Assembly (NCBI RefSeq): GCF_000151105.2
Contig: NC_014804.1
Location: forward strand, 1,946,079 to 2,010,078
DNA length: 64,000 nucleotides
Direction: 5' to 3'
Origin: Thermococcus barophilus MP
Lineage (GTDB): Archaea; Methanobacteriota_B; Thermococci; Thermococcales; Thermococcaceae
A program made the position numbers and the translations under genes. Within the stretch, counting starts at the first letter, position 1; every line of letters begins with the position of its first letter. Shown here one piece after another: positions 1 to 8,891 of the stretch. The notes under the pieces are model-generated. The model had not been told where the DNA came from. It saw only the letters and a program-made list of their open reading frames with translations, and made no database searches.

Positions 1-20
1 CCATCATAAACCATTTTTAA

Positions 21-30
21 GTTATAAAAA
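21..30 (-). promoter_or_regulatory. Possible divergent promoter (TATA box, minus strand)
   Basis: Read on the minus strand this is TTTTTATAAC, an acceptable archaeal TATA box. It would point out of the left edge of the window, so the gene it serves cannot be seen. Weak evidence: AT-rich sequence alone can give this. Confidence 0.3.
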
Positions 31-49
31 ACATCTCCATTCCGAAATT

Positions 50-100
50 GTTAAATACTCAAAAATAATTAATGATCAGTGGAATTTAAGCTTGGAGGTG
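50..100 (+). promoter_or_regulatory. Promoter and ribosome-binding site of the branching enzyme gene
   Basis: A TATA-like stretch (ttaaatact, about 51-59) lies about 50 nt before the start codon. A strong Shine-Dalgarno sequence, GGAGGTGG, at 93-100 precedes the ATG at 108 by 7 nt. The predicted transcript start is near 80. Confidence 0.55.
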
Positions 101-107
101 GTATTTT

Positions 108-2108
108 ATGGCTAAAGGATATTTTACGTTTGTATTACACACCCACATCCCTTATGTGAGAAAGCACGGCAAATGGCCATTTGGTGAAGAGTGGATATTC
201 GAGGCAATAGCAGAGAGCTATATCCCTCTTTTAATGGAATTTGAGCGCTTAAAAAAGAAAGGCGTTAAGTTTCAGCTTGTAATTGGAATAACACCGATTT
301 TAGCGGAACAACTTGCTGATGATTATATAAAAGCTGAGTTTGAGAAATATATGGAGAGAAAGCTCAACGCTATGCGTGAGGATTTGAAGAAGTTTGAAAA
401 TGACGAGAAGCTGAGAAAAGCAGTCGAATACATGCTCAATTATTTTGAAGAAGTCTTTGAGTATTGGAAAAAAATCAATGGTGACATAATCGGGAAATTT
501 AAGCAGTTCCAAGATGGGGGATACATTGAAATCATAACTTCGGCAGCAACTCACGGCTATCTGCCTCTCTTGGGGAGAGATGAGGCAATTGAGGGACAGC
601 TCGTAAATGGGATATTAACATATGAGAAGCACTTTGGAAGGAAACCCAATGGCATATGGCTTCCAGAATGTGCCTATCGTCCAGAAGGTTTTTGGCAGAG
701 TCCAAGCAGCGGGGAAATCCTGTGGAGAAAAGGTTTGGAGAAGTTCTTGGAGAAGTACAACCTTAAGTTCTTCTTTGTTGAAAGTCACCTCATTGATGAA
801 GGGCCCGCAAGCTTTGGCTATGGAAAAATCCTTCCGGCCAAGGCTCCGAAGTCAACGCTGAGACCATACTTCATAAAAGGCACAAACATAGCGGTCTTTG
901 CAAGGAACAGAGAGACTGGGTTGCAGGTTTGGAGTGCTGATATTGGATATCCTGGCGATTTCTGGTACAGAGAATTTCACAAGAAAGCAGAGAAGAGCGG
1001 AGGTCAGTACTGGCGTGTTACTGGAAAGCACATTGATTTAGGAGATAAAGAGCCATATGTCCCAGAAAAGGCTTTAGAAAGAACTGAAGAACATGCAAAG
1101 CACTTCGTCAGTTTGGTGAGAGGGTTGCTCGAAAATTATGAGAGAGAGACGGGAGAGAAGGGCATAGTGGTTGCTCCATATGACACTGAGCTCTTTGGTC
1201 ATTGGTGGTTTGAAGGTGTCAAGTGGCTTGGCCGTGTATTGGAGTTAATGAGCGAGGAGGGAATAGAGACAACTGCGATTTCAAGATTCCTTGAGAGTTA
1301 TAGAGGAGAGAGGTATGAAATAGAACTCCCGGAGGGTTCATGGGGGATGTATGGGACTCATTACACATGGTGGAATCCTGAAGTTGAGTGGATGTGGGAG
1401 CACATACACAAAGCTGAGGACAGAATGGTTGCTTTGGTGAGTAAATACCTCCATGAACATGAGTTTGGAGATAGAGTTTTGGAACAGCTTGGAAGGGAGC
1501 TTTTGCTGATTGAGAGCAGTGATTGGCCGTTCCTCATAACAACTGGTCAAGCTAAGGAGTATGGAAAGAGACGCCTTTTGGAGCATGCAAATGTCTTCCA
1601 CCGCTTGGCAAATGCCTTGGAGGAGTACTTCAAGAGTGGTGAATTCAGAGAGGTTGAATTCTTAGAGGAGATTGAGAAGAAAGACAATCCATTCCACCCC
1701 ATAAATATAGAAGTCTACGTGAGTGAAGAACCTCCAAGTGTCCCTGAATATGTGGAACCACCTGAGATTCCAAAAGAAAAAGAAAGCTCTGAAGAAAAAA
1801 CTAAAGTTGCCAATGAGGTTGTTTATTCATACACAGTAATACAGAGAGCTTATGCGATGGAAAAAATAAAAAGAAAAAGGATTCCCAAAGAACTTCCTAA
1901 ACTAAAGAGAAGAAAAAGTAAGAAGAAAAGAAATATCCAAAGCGAACTTTTAAAAATAAAAGGAATAGGTTCAAAAACTCTCAAGAAGCTCGAAAAAGCT
2001 GGCATAAGAACGCTCAACGATCTAAAGAGTGCTGATTTAGAAGATCTTGCAAGGAGGACAAAGATTTCAGTTAAAAGGTTGAAAAAATTTGTGAGCCAGA
2101 TCCCTTGA
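108..2108 (+). CDS. 1,4-alpha-glucan branching enzyme, family GH57, with C-terminal helix-hairpin-helix tail
   Basis: Makes alpha-1,6 branches in glycogen-like alpha-glucan in the cytoplasm. The 666-residue length and sequence match the GH57 branching enzymes of Thermococcales (T. kodakarensis TK1436 type). GH57 signatures are visible: the N-terminal HTHIPY motif, WLPECAY with the expected nucleophile Glu at about residue 187, and YDTELFGHWWFEG with the expected acid Asp at about 359. After about residue 550 comes a proline- and glutamate-rich linker, then a very basic stretch (about 600-620) and helix-hairpin-helix motifs (about 620-666, IKGIGSKTLKKLEKAGI) of the type that usually binds DNA. 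The catalytic core does not need this tail; its role in this family is unclear. The start ATG is fixed by the GGAGGTGG 7 nt upstream. It appears monocistronic. Confidence 0.93.
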   Translation: MAKGYFTFVLHTHIPYVRKHGKWPFGEEWIFEAIAESYIPLLMEFERLKKKGVKFQLVIGITPILAEQLADDYIKAEFEKYMERKLNAMREDLKKFENDEKLRKAVEYMLNYFEEVFEYWKKINGDIIGKFKQFQDGGYIEIITSAATHGYLPLLGRDEAIEGQLVNGILTYEKHFGRKPNGIWLPECAYRPEGFWQSPSSGEILWRKGLEKFLEKYNLKFFFVESHLIDEGPASFGYGKILPAKAPKSTLRPYFIKGTNIAVFARNRETGLQVWSADIGYPGDFWYREFHKKAEKSGGQYWRVTGKHIDLGDKEPYVPEKALERTEEHAKHFVSLVRGLLENYERETGEKGIVVAPYDTELFGHWWFEGVKWLGRVLELMSEEGIETTAISRFLESYRGERYEIELPEGSWGMYGTHYTWWNPEVEWMWEHIHKAEDRMVALVSKYLHEHEFGDRVLEQLGRELLLIESSDWPFLITTGQAKEYGKRRLLEHANVFHRLANALEEYFKSGEFREVEFLEEIEKKDNPFHPINIEVYVSEEPPSVPEYVEPPEIPKEKESSEEKTKVANEVVYSYTVIQRAYAMEKIKRKRIPKELPKLKRRKSKKKRNIQSELLKIKGIGSKTLKKLEKAGIRTLNDLKSADLEDLARRTKISVKRLKKFVSQIP

Positions 2109-2185
2109 CCTTCATTTTTATCTTTAAATTTATCCCAATTTTGACAAGTCAATCTTTGAAAAATAGAAACTTTTATCTTTCTTAA

Positions 2186-3252
<1,067 letters not shown>

Positions 3253-3292
3253 AAAATACACCTCCCAAATTTAAAAAGAAAAAGAAGAGGCT

Positions 3293-3403
3293 TTAAGCCT
3301 TTTGTTGTTGCTCAGCCTTAAGCAACTTGGTAATGCTCCAGTACATCATGAAAAAGATTGAGCCCCATGCAAAAATCAGGAAAGCTAAGGCGCTGGCTTT
3401 CAT
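3293..3403 (-). CDS. Small single-pass partner of the NSS transporter (MetS-like)
   Basis: A 36-residue reading frame: MKASALAFLIFAWGSIFFMM, then YWSITKLLKAEQQQKA. It has one transmembrane helix with a conserved-looking W-G pair and a basic C-terminal tail. This is the pattern of MetS, the small subunit encoded after MetP-type sodium-dependent methionine/alanine transporters in Corynebacterium and many other prokaryotes. The ATG lies 10 nt after the stop of the transporter gene, with GGTG supplied partly by the transporter's last codons. Its position and length make it a real gene despite its size. Function in this organism is inferred from family and context. Confidence 0.85.
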   Translation of the reverse strand: MKASALAFLIFAWGSIFFMMYWSITKLLKAEQQQKA

Positions 3404-3413
3404 TTTCACCACC

Positions 3414-5000
3414 TCACACCTTGATGATGACCTCGTTCTTTTCAAGCTCTTCTCCGTACTTCTTCTTGATTGCTAAGTATGCTTCGATGGCACCAATGAT
3501 CAGGATTATGAGGATCACTATTCTTGCCCTGAGCACCAGTGGTACAGCGTCTGGATATGATCCTCCAAGGACGTTCTCAACATAGGCTTTTGAAACGTGG
3601 AATCTCAGTGCTCCCATGCTGTAGTAGTCTTTTGTGTTTCCAATTAGGAGTACTGCCATGAACAGTGGAGCAATGTACATTATAATTGGCTTGAACCACT
3701 CTGGAACGTTGATAAATGCACCCTTGTGGAGCTCCTCCCAGAAGTTGTCTGGCTTGAAGAGCCACACGCCCACTATGACGTCGAAGAATCCAAGCAGTAC
3801 AAGGAAGTATGATCCGACCCACATGTCAAGCTCGCTCAAGTAAACTAAGCTGCTGTCCAATGCAACTGGCAGTCCGAGGAGGAACAGGAATACGAACACT
3901 ACCCATGTGCCGACCTTTCTGTCGATCTTGAGGTCTTCCTCAAGCATTGCTACCAGATAGTTGTATGTTGCGATAGCTGATGTGAATCCTGCGAACCATA
4001 GCAAGAGGAACCACATTGCACCGAATATTCTTCCTCCAGGCATGTGCATGAAAACGTTTGGCAGTGCCATATATGCTAATCCAACACCACCTTTAATTGC
4101 CTGCTCTGGTCCCAAGTATGCAAATGCAATTGGGATAGCCAATGAACCACCAAGTATGACCTCAGCGAATTCATTAAGTGAAACCGTTGCTAAACCTGAA
4201 AGCGCAACATCATCCTCTGGTCCAAGATAGCTGGCATAGTTGTGAATAATACCCATACCCAAACTTAACGTGAAGAATATCTGTCCTGCGGCAGCTAAGC
4301 TTATCTTGAAGAAGTTTTGCTTTAATGCTGTAAAGTTAGGTGTCCAGATGTATTCCAGACCTTTAATTGAGCTCCACTCTGGCTTAACTGGTGAGCCAAG
4401 GGTTAGGGCTCTGATAACCAGTAAGATAGCGAACACATATAATAGTGGCATCATTACCTTGACCCATCTCTCGATACCCTTGCTGACACCCTGTCCTACC
4501 GCAATGCCAAGGAGAACCATTGTTATGCCCCAGAAGAATATAACTGCCTTAAGATTTGCTACATAGTTCAGGAAGAACTTCACGGTATCTTGTCCGAAGT
4601 ATGCACCGGTAAGGCTGTAGTATGTGTATGCAGCTGACCATCCGATAACTTGGTAGTAGTATGAGCTCAGCAATGATGAAACTGAAAATGCCAGCATGCC
4701 ACCTATTACACCGAAAATTAATGCGGTCTTTGGTTTAACACTTTCTCTTGCCATCAAATAGAACATTGGTCCCAGTGTACCATGACCATATTTTCCACCG
4801 TATCTTCCCGTTGTCCACTCAATCCACATCACTGGAATGCCCAAGAAGAACAGTGCAATGAAATATGGTATCATGAACGCACCGCCACCATTGCTGGCAA
4901 GCTGGTATGGGAATCTCCAGAAGTTTCCAAGACCGATGGCATTACCTGCCATAGCTAAAATCAAACCAAGTTTGGTTGCCCATCTATCTCTTTGTTCCAT
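3414..5000 (-). CDS. Sodium-dependent amino-acid transporter, NSS/SNF family
   Basis: A 528-residue polytopic membrane protein with about 12 transmembrane segments, a Na+-coupled symporter of the neurotransmitter:sodium symporter fold. The N-terminus carries the NSS signature (KLGLILAMAGNAIGLGNFWR, residues about 9-28), which includes the unwound TM1 region that binds Na+ and substrate, followed by FPYQLASNGGGAFMIPY. The substrate cannot be told from sequence; a small MetS-like gene directly downstream suggests methionine or alanine by analogy with MetPS. The start ATG is preceded by GGGGTG at a 6-nt gap. Confidence 0.92.
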   Translation of the reverse strand: MEQRDRWATKLGLILAMAGNAIGLGNFWRFPYQLASNGGGAFMIPYFIALFFLGIPVMWIEWTTGRYGGKYGHGTLGPMFYLMARESVKPKTALIFGVIGGMLAFSVSSLLSSYYYQVIGWSAAYTYYSLTGAYFGQDTVKFFLNYVANLKAVIFFWGITMVLLGIAVGQGVSKGIERWVKVMMPLLYVFAILLVIRALTLGSPVKPEWSSIKGLEYIWTPNFTALKQNFFKISLAAAGQIFFTLSLGMGIIHNYASYLGPEDDVALSGLATVSLNEFAEVILGGSLAIPIAFAYLGPEQAIKGGVGLAYMALPNVFMHMPGGRIFGAMWFLLLWFAGFTSAIATYNYLVAMLEEDLKIDRKVGTWVVFVFLFLLGLPVALDSSLVYLSELDMWVGSYFLVLLGFFDVIVGVWLFKPDNFWEELHKGAFINVPEWFKPIIMYIAPLFMAVLLIGNTKDYYSMGALRFHVSKAYVENVLGGSYPDAVPLVLRARIVILIILIIGAIEAYLAIKKKYGEELEKNEVIIKV

Positions 5001-5284
5001 AGTGCTTCACCCCAACCTTCAATATATCAAACACTGCAGCAATGCTCAAATATTTTGCAATTATACTCTACCTCGTCACTCATTAATAAAGCTTTCTCTT
5101 TTTTTATTTCGGCAAAAGACGATTTACTTGAGCTTAAAAGTAAGCAAACAGCATTTTTGTCATTTTTTCAATACTCTGGTAGAAAGTAAAAGATTTTTTG
5201 TCTTTCCGGTAATTTTTCTAATATATTTAGACTTTACTTGGGATGTTTTCATAAAGGCTTTTAAGCATGAGGTGTTAAGTTTGT
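5001..5284. other. Intergenic region upstream of the NSS transporter
   Basis: About 280 bases with no convincing coding frame. It holds the minus-strand transporter promoter (an AAAATATTTG-like TATA near 5050-5060, read on the minus strand) and, at its right end, the plus-strand TATA (cttttaag, near 5258-5265) of the C/D box RNA. Reading frames here are short, poor in codon bias and lack ribosome-binding sites. Confidence 0.5.
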
Positions 5285-5285
5285 A

Positions 5286-5347
5286 TCGCCCGATGATTGC
5301 AACGAGAGTGAGCTGAGCAGTGATGACCGACTTCTCGCTGAGGGCCT
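5286..5347 (+). ncRNA. C/D box sRNA (rRNA/tRNA 2'-O-methylation guide)
   Basis: The boxes occur in correct order and spacing: C-like box with GATGA at 5292-5296, D' box CTGA at 5313-5316, C' box GTGATGA (perfect consensus) at 5320-5326, and D box CTGA at 5338-5341. The D'-C' gap is 3 nt and the guide between C' and D is 11 nt, both typical of archaea. The ends can pair: GCCC (5288-5291) with GGGC (5342-5345). A TATA-like element lies about 25 nt upstream and a T5 run starts at 5347. The C box departs from consensus in its first two bases, and the first guide is rather long (up to 16 nt). Such RNAs direct fibrillarin-dependent methylation with L7Ae and Nop5. The target was not identified. Confidence 0.72.
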
Positions 5348-5486
5348 TTTTGTCAAAAAATTTCATATGTCCGAAATTTTGGAACATTGATATTCTTTTG
5401 TGTACACTGATGTATGTAAAGTTAAAGTTCTGTGGGCTTTTCTAAGCCGAAAAGTTTTGGAAATTTTCTTATTCTGGCTGAAATTT

Positions 5487-5503
5487 CCATATATAACCTT
5501 TCG
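5487..5503 (-). promoter_or_regulatory. Strong divergent promoter facing away from gdhA
   Basis: Read on the minus strand this is CGAAAGG TTATATATGG, an excellent BRE plus TATA. It closely resembles the gdhA promoter itself (CGAAAGG TTTATATAGG) 40 bp away in the opposite direction. Its transcript would start near 5464 and run leftwards, antisense to the C/D RNA and towards the NSS transporter gene. No good reading frame begins just downstream. Confidence 0.5.
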
Positions 5504-5534
5504 TTTAGAAATAAGAGTTTTCCAAGCTTTTTCG

Positions 5535-5550
5535 GCGAAAGGTTTATATA
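5535..5550 (+). promoter_or_regulatory. gdhA promoter (BRE and TATA box)
   Basis: CGAAAGG directly followed by TTTATATA is a near-ideal archaeal promoter. The predicted transcript start is near 5574. That gives a short leader carrying GGAGGG about 7 nt before the chosen ATG at 5601. Confidence 0.8.
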
Positions 5551-5600
5551 GGTAATTGCCCAAAAGTGTATCGCCAATCACCTAAATTGGAGGGATGAAC

Positions 5601-6863
5601 ATGGTTGAGCAAGACCCATTTGAAATTGCTGTTAAGCAGCTTGAAAGAGCTGCCCAGTATATGGATATAAGTGAAGAGGCTTTGGAGTTTTTAAAGAGAC
5701 CCCAAAGAATTCTTGAGGTAACAATACCTGTTGAGATGGATGACGGTTCTGTAAAAGTCTTCACTGGTTTTAGAGTCCAGTACAACTGGGCTCGCGGTCC
5801 AACAAAGGGTGGAATTAGGTGGCACCCTGAAGAGACACTCAGCACCGTTAAAGCTTTGGCTGCTTGGATGACCTGGAAGACTGCTGTTATGGACCTCCCA
5901 TACGGTGGAGGTAAGGGTGGTATCATCTGTAATCCAAAGGAGCTCTCCGATAGAGAAAAGGAGAGGCTTGCAAGAGGGTATATAAGAGCCATTTATGACA
6001 TCATAAGCCCATACACAGACATTCCAGCTCCAGACGTTTACACCAACCCACAGATTATGGCTTGGATGATGGATGAGTATGAGATGATTTCAAGAAGAAA
6101 GACCCCAGCCTTCGGTATCATCACAGGTAAGCCACCAAGCGTTGGTGGTATAATAGCGAGAATGGATGCAACAGCAAGAGGTGGAGCTTTCACAGTCAGA
6201 GAGGCAGCCAAGGCACTTGGCTGGGACACCCTCAAGGGCAAGACCATTGCAATCCAGGGTTACGGTAACGCCGGTTACTACATGGCCAAGATCATGAGCG
6301 AGGAGTACGGAATGAAAGTTGTTGCCGTCAGTGACAGCAAGGGTGGTATCTACAACCCAGATGGACTCAATGCTGATGAAGTCCTTAAGTGGAAGAAGGA
6401 GCACGGCTCAGTTAAGGACTTCCCAGGAGCAACAAACATCACAAACGAAGAGCTCTTAGAGCTTGAAGTTGACGTTCTTGCACCAGCTGCAATTGAGGAA
6501 GTCATCACCAAGAAGAACGCCGACAACATCAAGGCTAAGATCATAGCGGAGCTTGCAAACGGCCCAACCACACCAGAGGCAGATGAGATACTCTATGAGA
6601 AAGGCATCCTTATCATTCCAGACTTCCTCTGTAACGCCGGTGGTGTTACAGTCAGCTACTTCGAGTGGGTGCAGAACATAACCGGTGACTACTGGACAGT
6701 CGAAGAGACAAGGGCAAAGCTTGACAAGAAGATGACCAAGGCATTCTGGGACGTCTACAACACCCACAAGGAGAAGAACATCAACATGCGTGATGCTGCT
6801 TACGTCGTTGCCGTCAGCAGAGTCTACCAGGCAATGCTCGACAGAGGATGGGTCAAGAAGTGA
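5601..6863 (+). CDS. gdhA: Glutamate dehydrogenase, hexameric type
   Basis: Interconverts glutamate and 2-oxoglutarate plus ammonia with NAD(P). It is one of the most abundant cytoplasmic proteins in Thermococcales and also supplies reductant during peptide fermentation. The 420-residue product is nearly collinear with P. furiosus GDH. Visible motifs: [14 protein letters not shown], the catalytic-Lys region [35 protein letters not shown], and the Rossmann motif [12 protein letters not shown]. The ATG at 5601 is chosen over the in-frame ATG at 5595. It gives the known N-terminus (MVEQDPFEI) and sits at the right distance from GGAGGG. The strong promoter and the codon choice (many C-ending codons) fit high expression. 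It is monocistronic, with T-rich sequence after the stop. Confidence 0.97.
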   Translation: MVEQDPFEIAVKQLERAAQYMDISEEALEFLKRPQRILEVTIPVEMDDGSVKVFTGFRVQYNWARGPTKGGIRWHPEETLSTVKALAAWMTWKTAVMDLPYGGGKGGIICNPKELSDREKERLARGYIRAIYDIISPYTDIPAPDVYTNPQIMAWMMDEYEMISRRKTPAFGIITGKPPSVGGIIARMDATARGGAFTVREAAKALGWDTLKGKTIAIQGYGNAGYYMAKIMSEEYGMKVVAVSDSKGGIYNPDGLNADEVLKWKKEHGSVKDFPGATNITNEELLELEVDVLAPAAIEEVITKKNADNIKAKIIAELANGPTTPEADEILYEKGILIIPDFLCNAGGVTVSYFEWVQNITGDYWTVEETRAKLDKKMTKAFWDVYNTHKEKNINMRDAAYVVAVSRVYQAMLDRGWVKK

Positions 6864-6941
6864 TCTTCTTCCTCTTTTCTTATTGTTCTTTTCTGTGAAA
6901 ATTAGCTTTTCTGAAGATTAATTAAAAAATCAAAAAAGAAA
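6864..6941. terminator. Bidirectional oligo-T termination region
   Basis: Between two convergent genes. On the plus strand, pyrimidine-rich runs (cttcttcctcttttctt and ttctttt) follow gdhA. On the minus strand, T6 runs (TTTTTTGATTTTTTAATT) lie just beyond the stop of the convergent gene. Archaeal intrinsic termination uses such T tracts. No experimental proof is possible from sequence. Confidence 0.5.
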
Positions 6942-8105
6942 TTAAGCTTTAGCCCAGTATTCCTTTTCTTCAATCATTGCGCTAATCATCTCATCTTCAT
7001 TCTTGAACATGGTTCTCCTTGATGGATTCTGCATACCGTAGAACTCCATGAATGGGCTGGGTCTCCTCTTAAATGGATAGTACAGATAGATTGCTGCCAG
7101 TGTTCTGTATGCTTCAGCCATCTCGCTTATAACTCCGGCTGAGATGCCTTCGGCATAATGATAGACGGCTATTGCCTTGCTGACGTCAACAAGGTTAAAG
7201 TCCCTCTCCACCAACTGTCTTCTTAGAATGTCCGTTGCCTGCTCAATGTCTTCTCTTTCAAGCTCCTCGACTTCTTCTCCATCAAAGATGTTTTTAATCC
7301 TAATCTTCTTTATCCCTGGATTTTTTTCGACTTGATTATCGTACTCTGCAACGATCCACCAGTCATCTAAGGCACCAGGGTCAAGAACAGTAAAGTATTT
7401 GCTGAGCTTTTCGTAGAATCCTCTAACTCTGTGGTAGTATTCTTCTTCATGCCCGGTCATTGGGTAGCTGAGATAAACGAGAGGCTTTTCTTTCTCGTGG
7501 AATATTAAATCTATGAACGTTTGATATGGGTGTCTTATTCCAAACTGGAGGATATAGCGGACTTCTATGCCTTCTTTTTTCAGCTCATGGATTAGCGTTT
7601 TAACATGGTTTATAGCATCTTCTCGCCACATAACTAAGGTGGTAAGCTTTATGTTGTCTTTCTCCTTTCCAAATCGCTCGAACCACTCTGGGTCATTTAT
7701 AATCCTTCTTCTGACGCTTAGAATATCGTCAAGCATTATTATGACTCTATCGGGTTTAAGCAGCTTTAAATTGCTTAGGGTGAATCCCAAAACGCTCCCA
7801 CTTCCCCATCTAAAGAGGGAAGGTGTTGAAACCAGATGGAACTTCTTGTCGCTGTTGTCTATATGCATTCTTATTTTTTCAAAAGCTTCATCTCTAATGT
7901 CGTTCATTAAATCTGGGTGGCTTATTGCAAAGTCAAGAACATTTTTTCTCGTGATTTTGACCCCCCTTTCCTTTCCCACCTCTTTTAGGTATTCAAAGAC
8001 ATGATAGTAGGCGTAGCTTTCTTTTTCTGCAAGCTTTAGAGCTTCCTCAATGTATTCATCCCTTCCGTTAAGCGGAGGGCCAGTTAGGAGAATTACCTCT
8101 TTCAT
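6942..8105 (-). CDS. Fusion of adenylate-kinase-like and nucleoside-deoxyribosyltransferase-like domains
   Basis: About 387 residues, function unknown. The N-terminal half looks like an archaeal adenylate-kinase-type P-loop protein: LLTGPPLNGRDEYIEEALKL, then SHPDLMNDIRDEAFEKIR and LKPDRVIIMLDD. The expected Walker A Lys-Thr pair is Arg-Asp. The C-terminal half (from about residue 220, LVYLSYPMTGHEEEYYHRVR) has the layout of nucleoside 2-deoxyribosyltransferases: an early glycine-containing strand, FTVLDPG, then RDFNLVDVSKAIAVYHYAEG followed by a Ser/Glu helix (AGVISEMAEAY). Both assignments are inference from motif order. The start is the ATG at 8105: GGTGG lies 5 nt before it and would overlap the longer GTG start at 8114. 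A TATA (TTTATAAA, minus strand, about 8157-8164) lies upstream. Confidence 0.7.
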   Translation of the reverse strand: MKEVILLTGPPLNGRDEYIEEALKLAEKESYAYYHVFEYLKEVGKERGVKITRKNVLDFAISHPDLMNDIRDEAFEKIRMHIDNSDKKFHLVSTPSLFRWGSGSVLGFTLSNLKLLKPDRVIIMLDDILSVRRRIINDPEWFERFGKEKDNIKLTTLVMWREDAINHVKTLIHELKKEGIEVRYILQFGIRHPYQTFIDLIFHEKEKPLVYLSYPMTGHEEEYYHRVRGFYEKLSKYFTVLDPGALDDWWIVAEYDNQVEKNPGIKKIRIKNIFDGEEVEELEREDIEQATDILRRQLVERDFNLVDVSKAIAVYHYAEGISAGVISEMAEAYRTLAAIYLYYPFKRRPSPFMEFYGMQNPSRRTMFKNEDEMISAMIEEKEYWAKA

Positions 8106-8186
8106 TTTTGCCACCTTTTAATTTTGCTCAAAGCTGTTAGATTTTCATCAAAGAAGTTTATAAATCAACCTCCCAAATGCGAAAAC

Positions 8187-8196
8187 TTTAAATAGT
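8187..8196 (+). promoter_or_regulatory. Proteasome beta gene promoter
   Basis: CTTTAAATAG preceded by a purine-rich BRE-like gcgaaaa. The predicted transcript start is near 8215-8218, upstream of all candidate start codons of the proteasome gene. Confidence 0.6.
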
Positions 8197-8259
8197 ATTC
8201 AGGATTAGGGGGTTTTGTAGAGTTCTATCTGTTCTATCATGGCTAAAGGGGTGTTGCAC

Positions 8260-8874
8260 TTGAGTAAATTTAAAGGGACAACAACAGTAGGCATTGTTTG
8301 TAATGACGGAGTGGTGTTGGCAGCGGATATGAGAGCAACAATTGGCAACATGGTTATGTCAAAGAATGTCACAAAGATATTTCAGATAGACGAGCACTTA
8401 GCGTTGGCAGGTGCAGGCAATGTGGGGGATATCTTAAGTCTTGTCAGGATGCTCAGGGCAGAGACCAAGCTTTATAGAGCAAGGGTTGGCAGGGAGATGA
8501 GTGTTAAGGCTTTGGCAACATTAACAGCAAACATTCTCAATGGGACAAAATATTTCCCATATTTTGGCTGGTTCTTAATTGGGGGTTATGATGAAAAGCC
8601 AAATCTTTATTCTGTTGATATGGCTGGAGGAATGACTGAGGATAAATATGTTTCAGCAGGTTCTGGTATGGAGTTCGCATATGCTGTTTTAGAAAATGAA
8701 TACAAAGAGGACATGAGTGTTGATGAAGGCGTTAAATTAGCAGTTAAAGCAATAAACACTGCTATTAAGAGGGACGTTTTCACGGGAGATGGAATACTGG
8801 TTGTTAAAATTACAAAAGAAGGATACAGAGAACTCGACAAAAAGGAAGTTGATAAGATTCTCAAAACTCTTTAA
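8260..8874 (+). CDS. psmB: Proteasome beta subunit, catalytically active
   Basis: A threonine protease subunit of the 20S proteasome core. The mature protein should start at the Thr of [12 protein letters not shown] after self-cleavage following Gly. Counting that Thr as 1, the active-site partners Asp17 (AADMR) and Lys33 (NVTKIF) are both present, so it is not an inactive paralogue. Length after cleavage is about 198 residues, normal for the family. The start is uncertain. The longest frame begins at ATG 8239 with no ribosome-binding site. TTG 8260 has GGGGTG exactly 6 nt upstream and gives a 6-residue propeptide (MSKFKG). GTG 8251 is a third choice. It stands directly upstream of aCPSF1, with only 17 nt between them, so the two are likely one operon. 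Confidence 0.93.
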   Translation: MSKFKGTTTVGIVCNDGVVLAADMRATIGNMVMSKNVTKIFQIDEHLALAGAGNVGDILSLVRMLRAETKLYRARVGREMSVKALATLTANILNGTKYFPYFGWFLIGGYDEKPNLYSVDMAGGMTEDKYVSAGSGMEFAYAVLENEYKEDMSVDEGVKLAVKAINTAIKRDVFTGDGILVVKITKEGYRELDKKEVDKILKTL

Positions 8875-8891
8875 GTTCAGAGGTGAGTAAA

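Noticed and set aside
5160..5387. 75-codon minus-strand frame covering the C/D RNA
   Set aside because: No ribosome-binding site and no family features; the perfect C', D' and D boxes on the other strand explain the sequence better.
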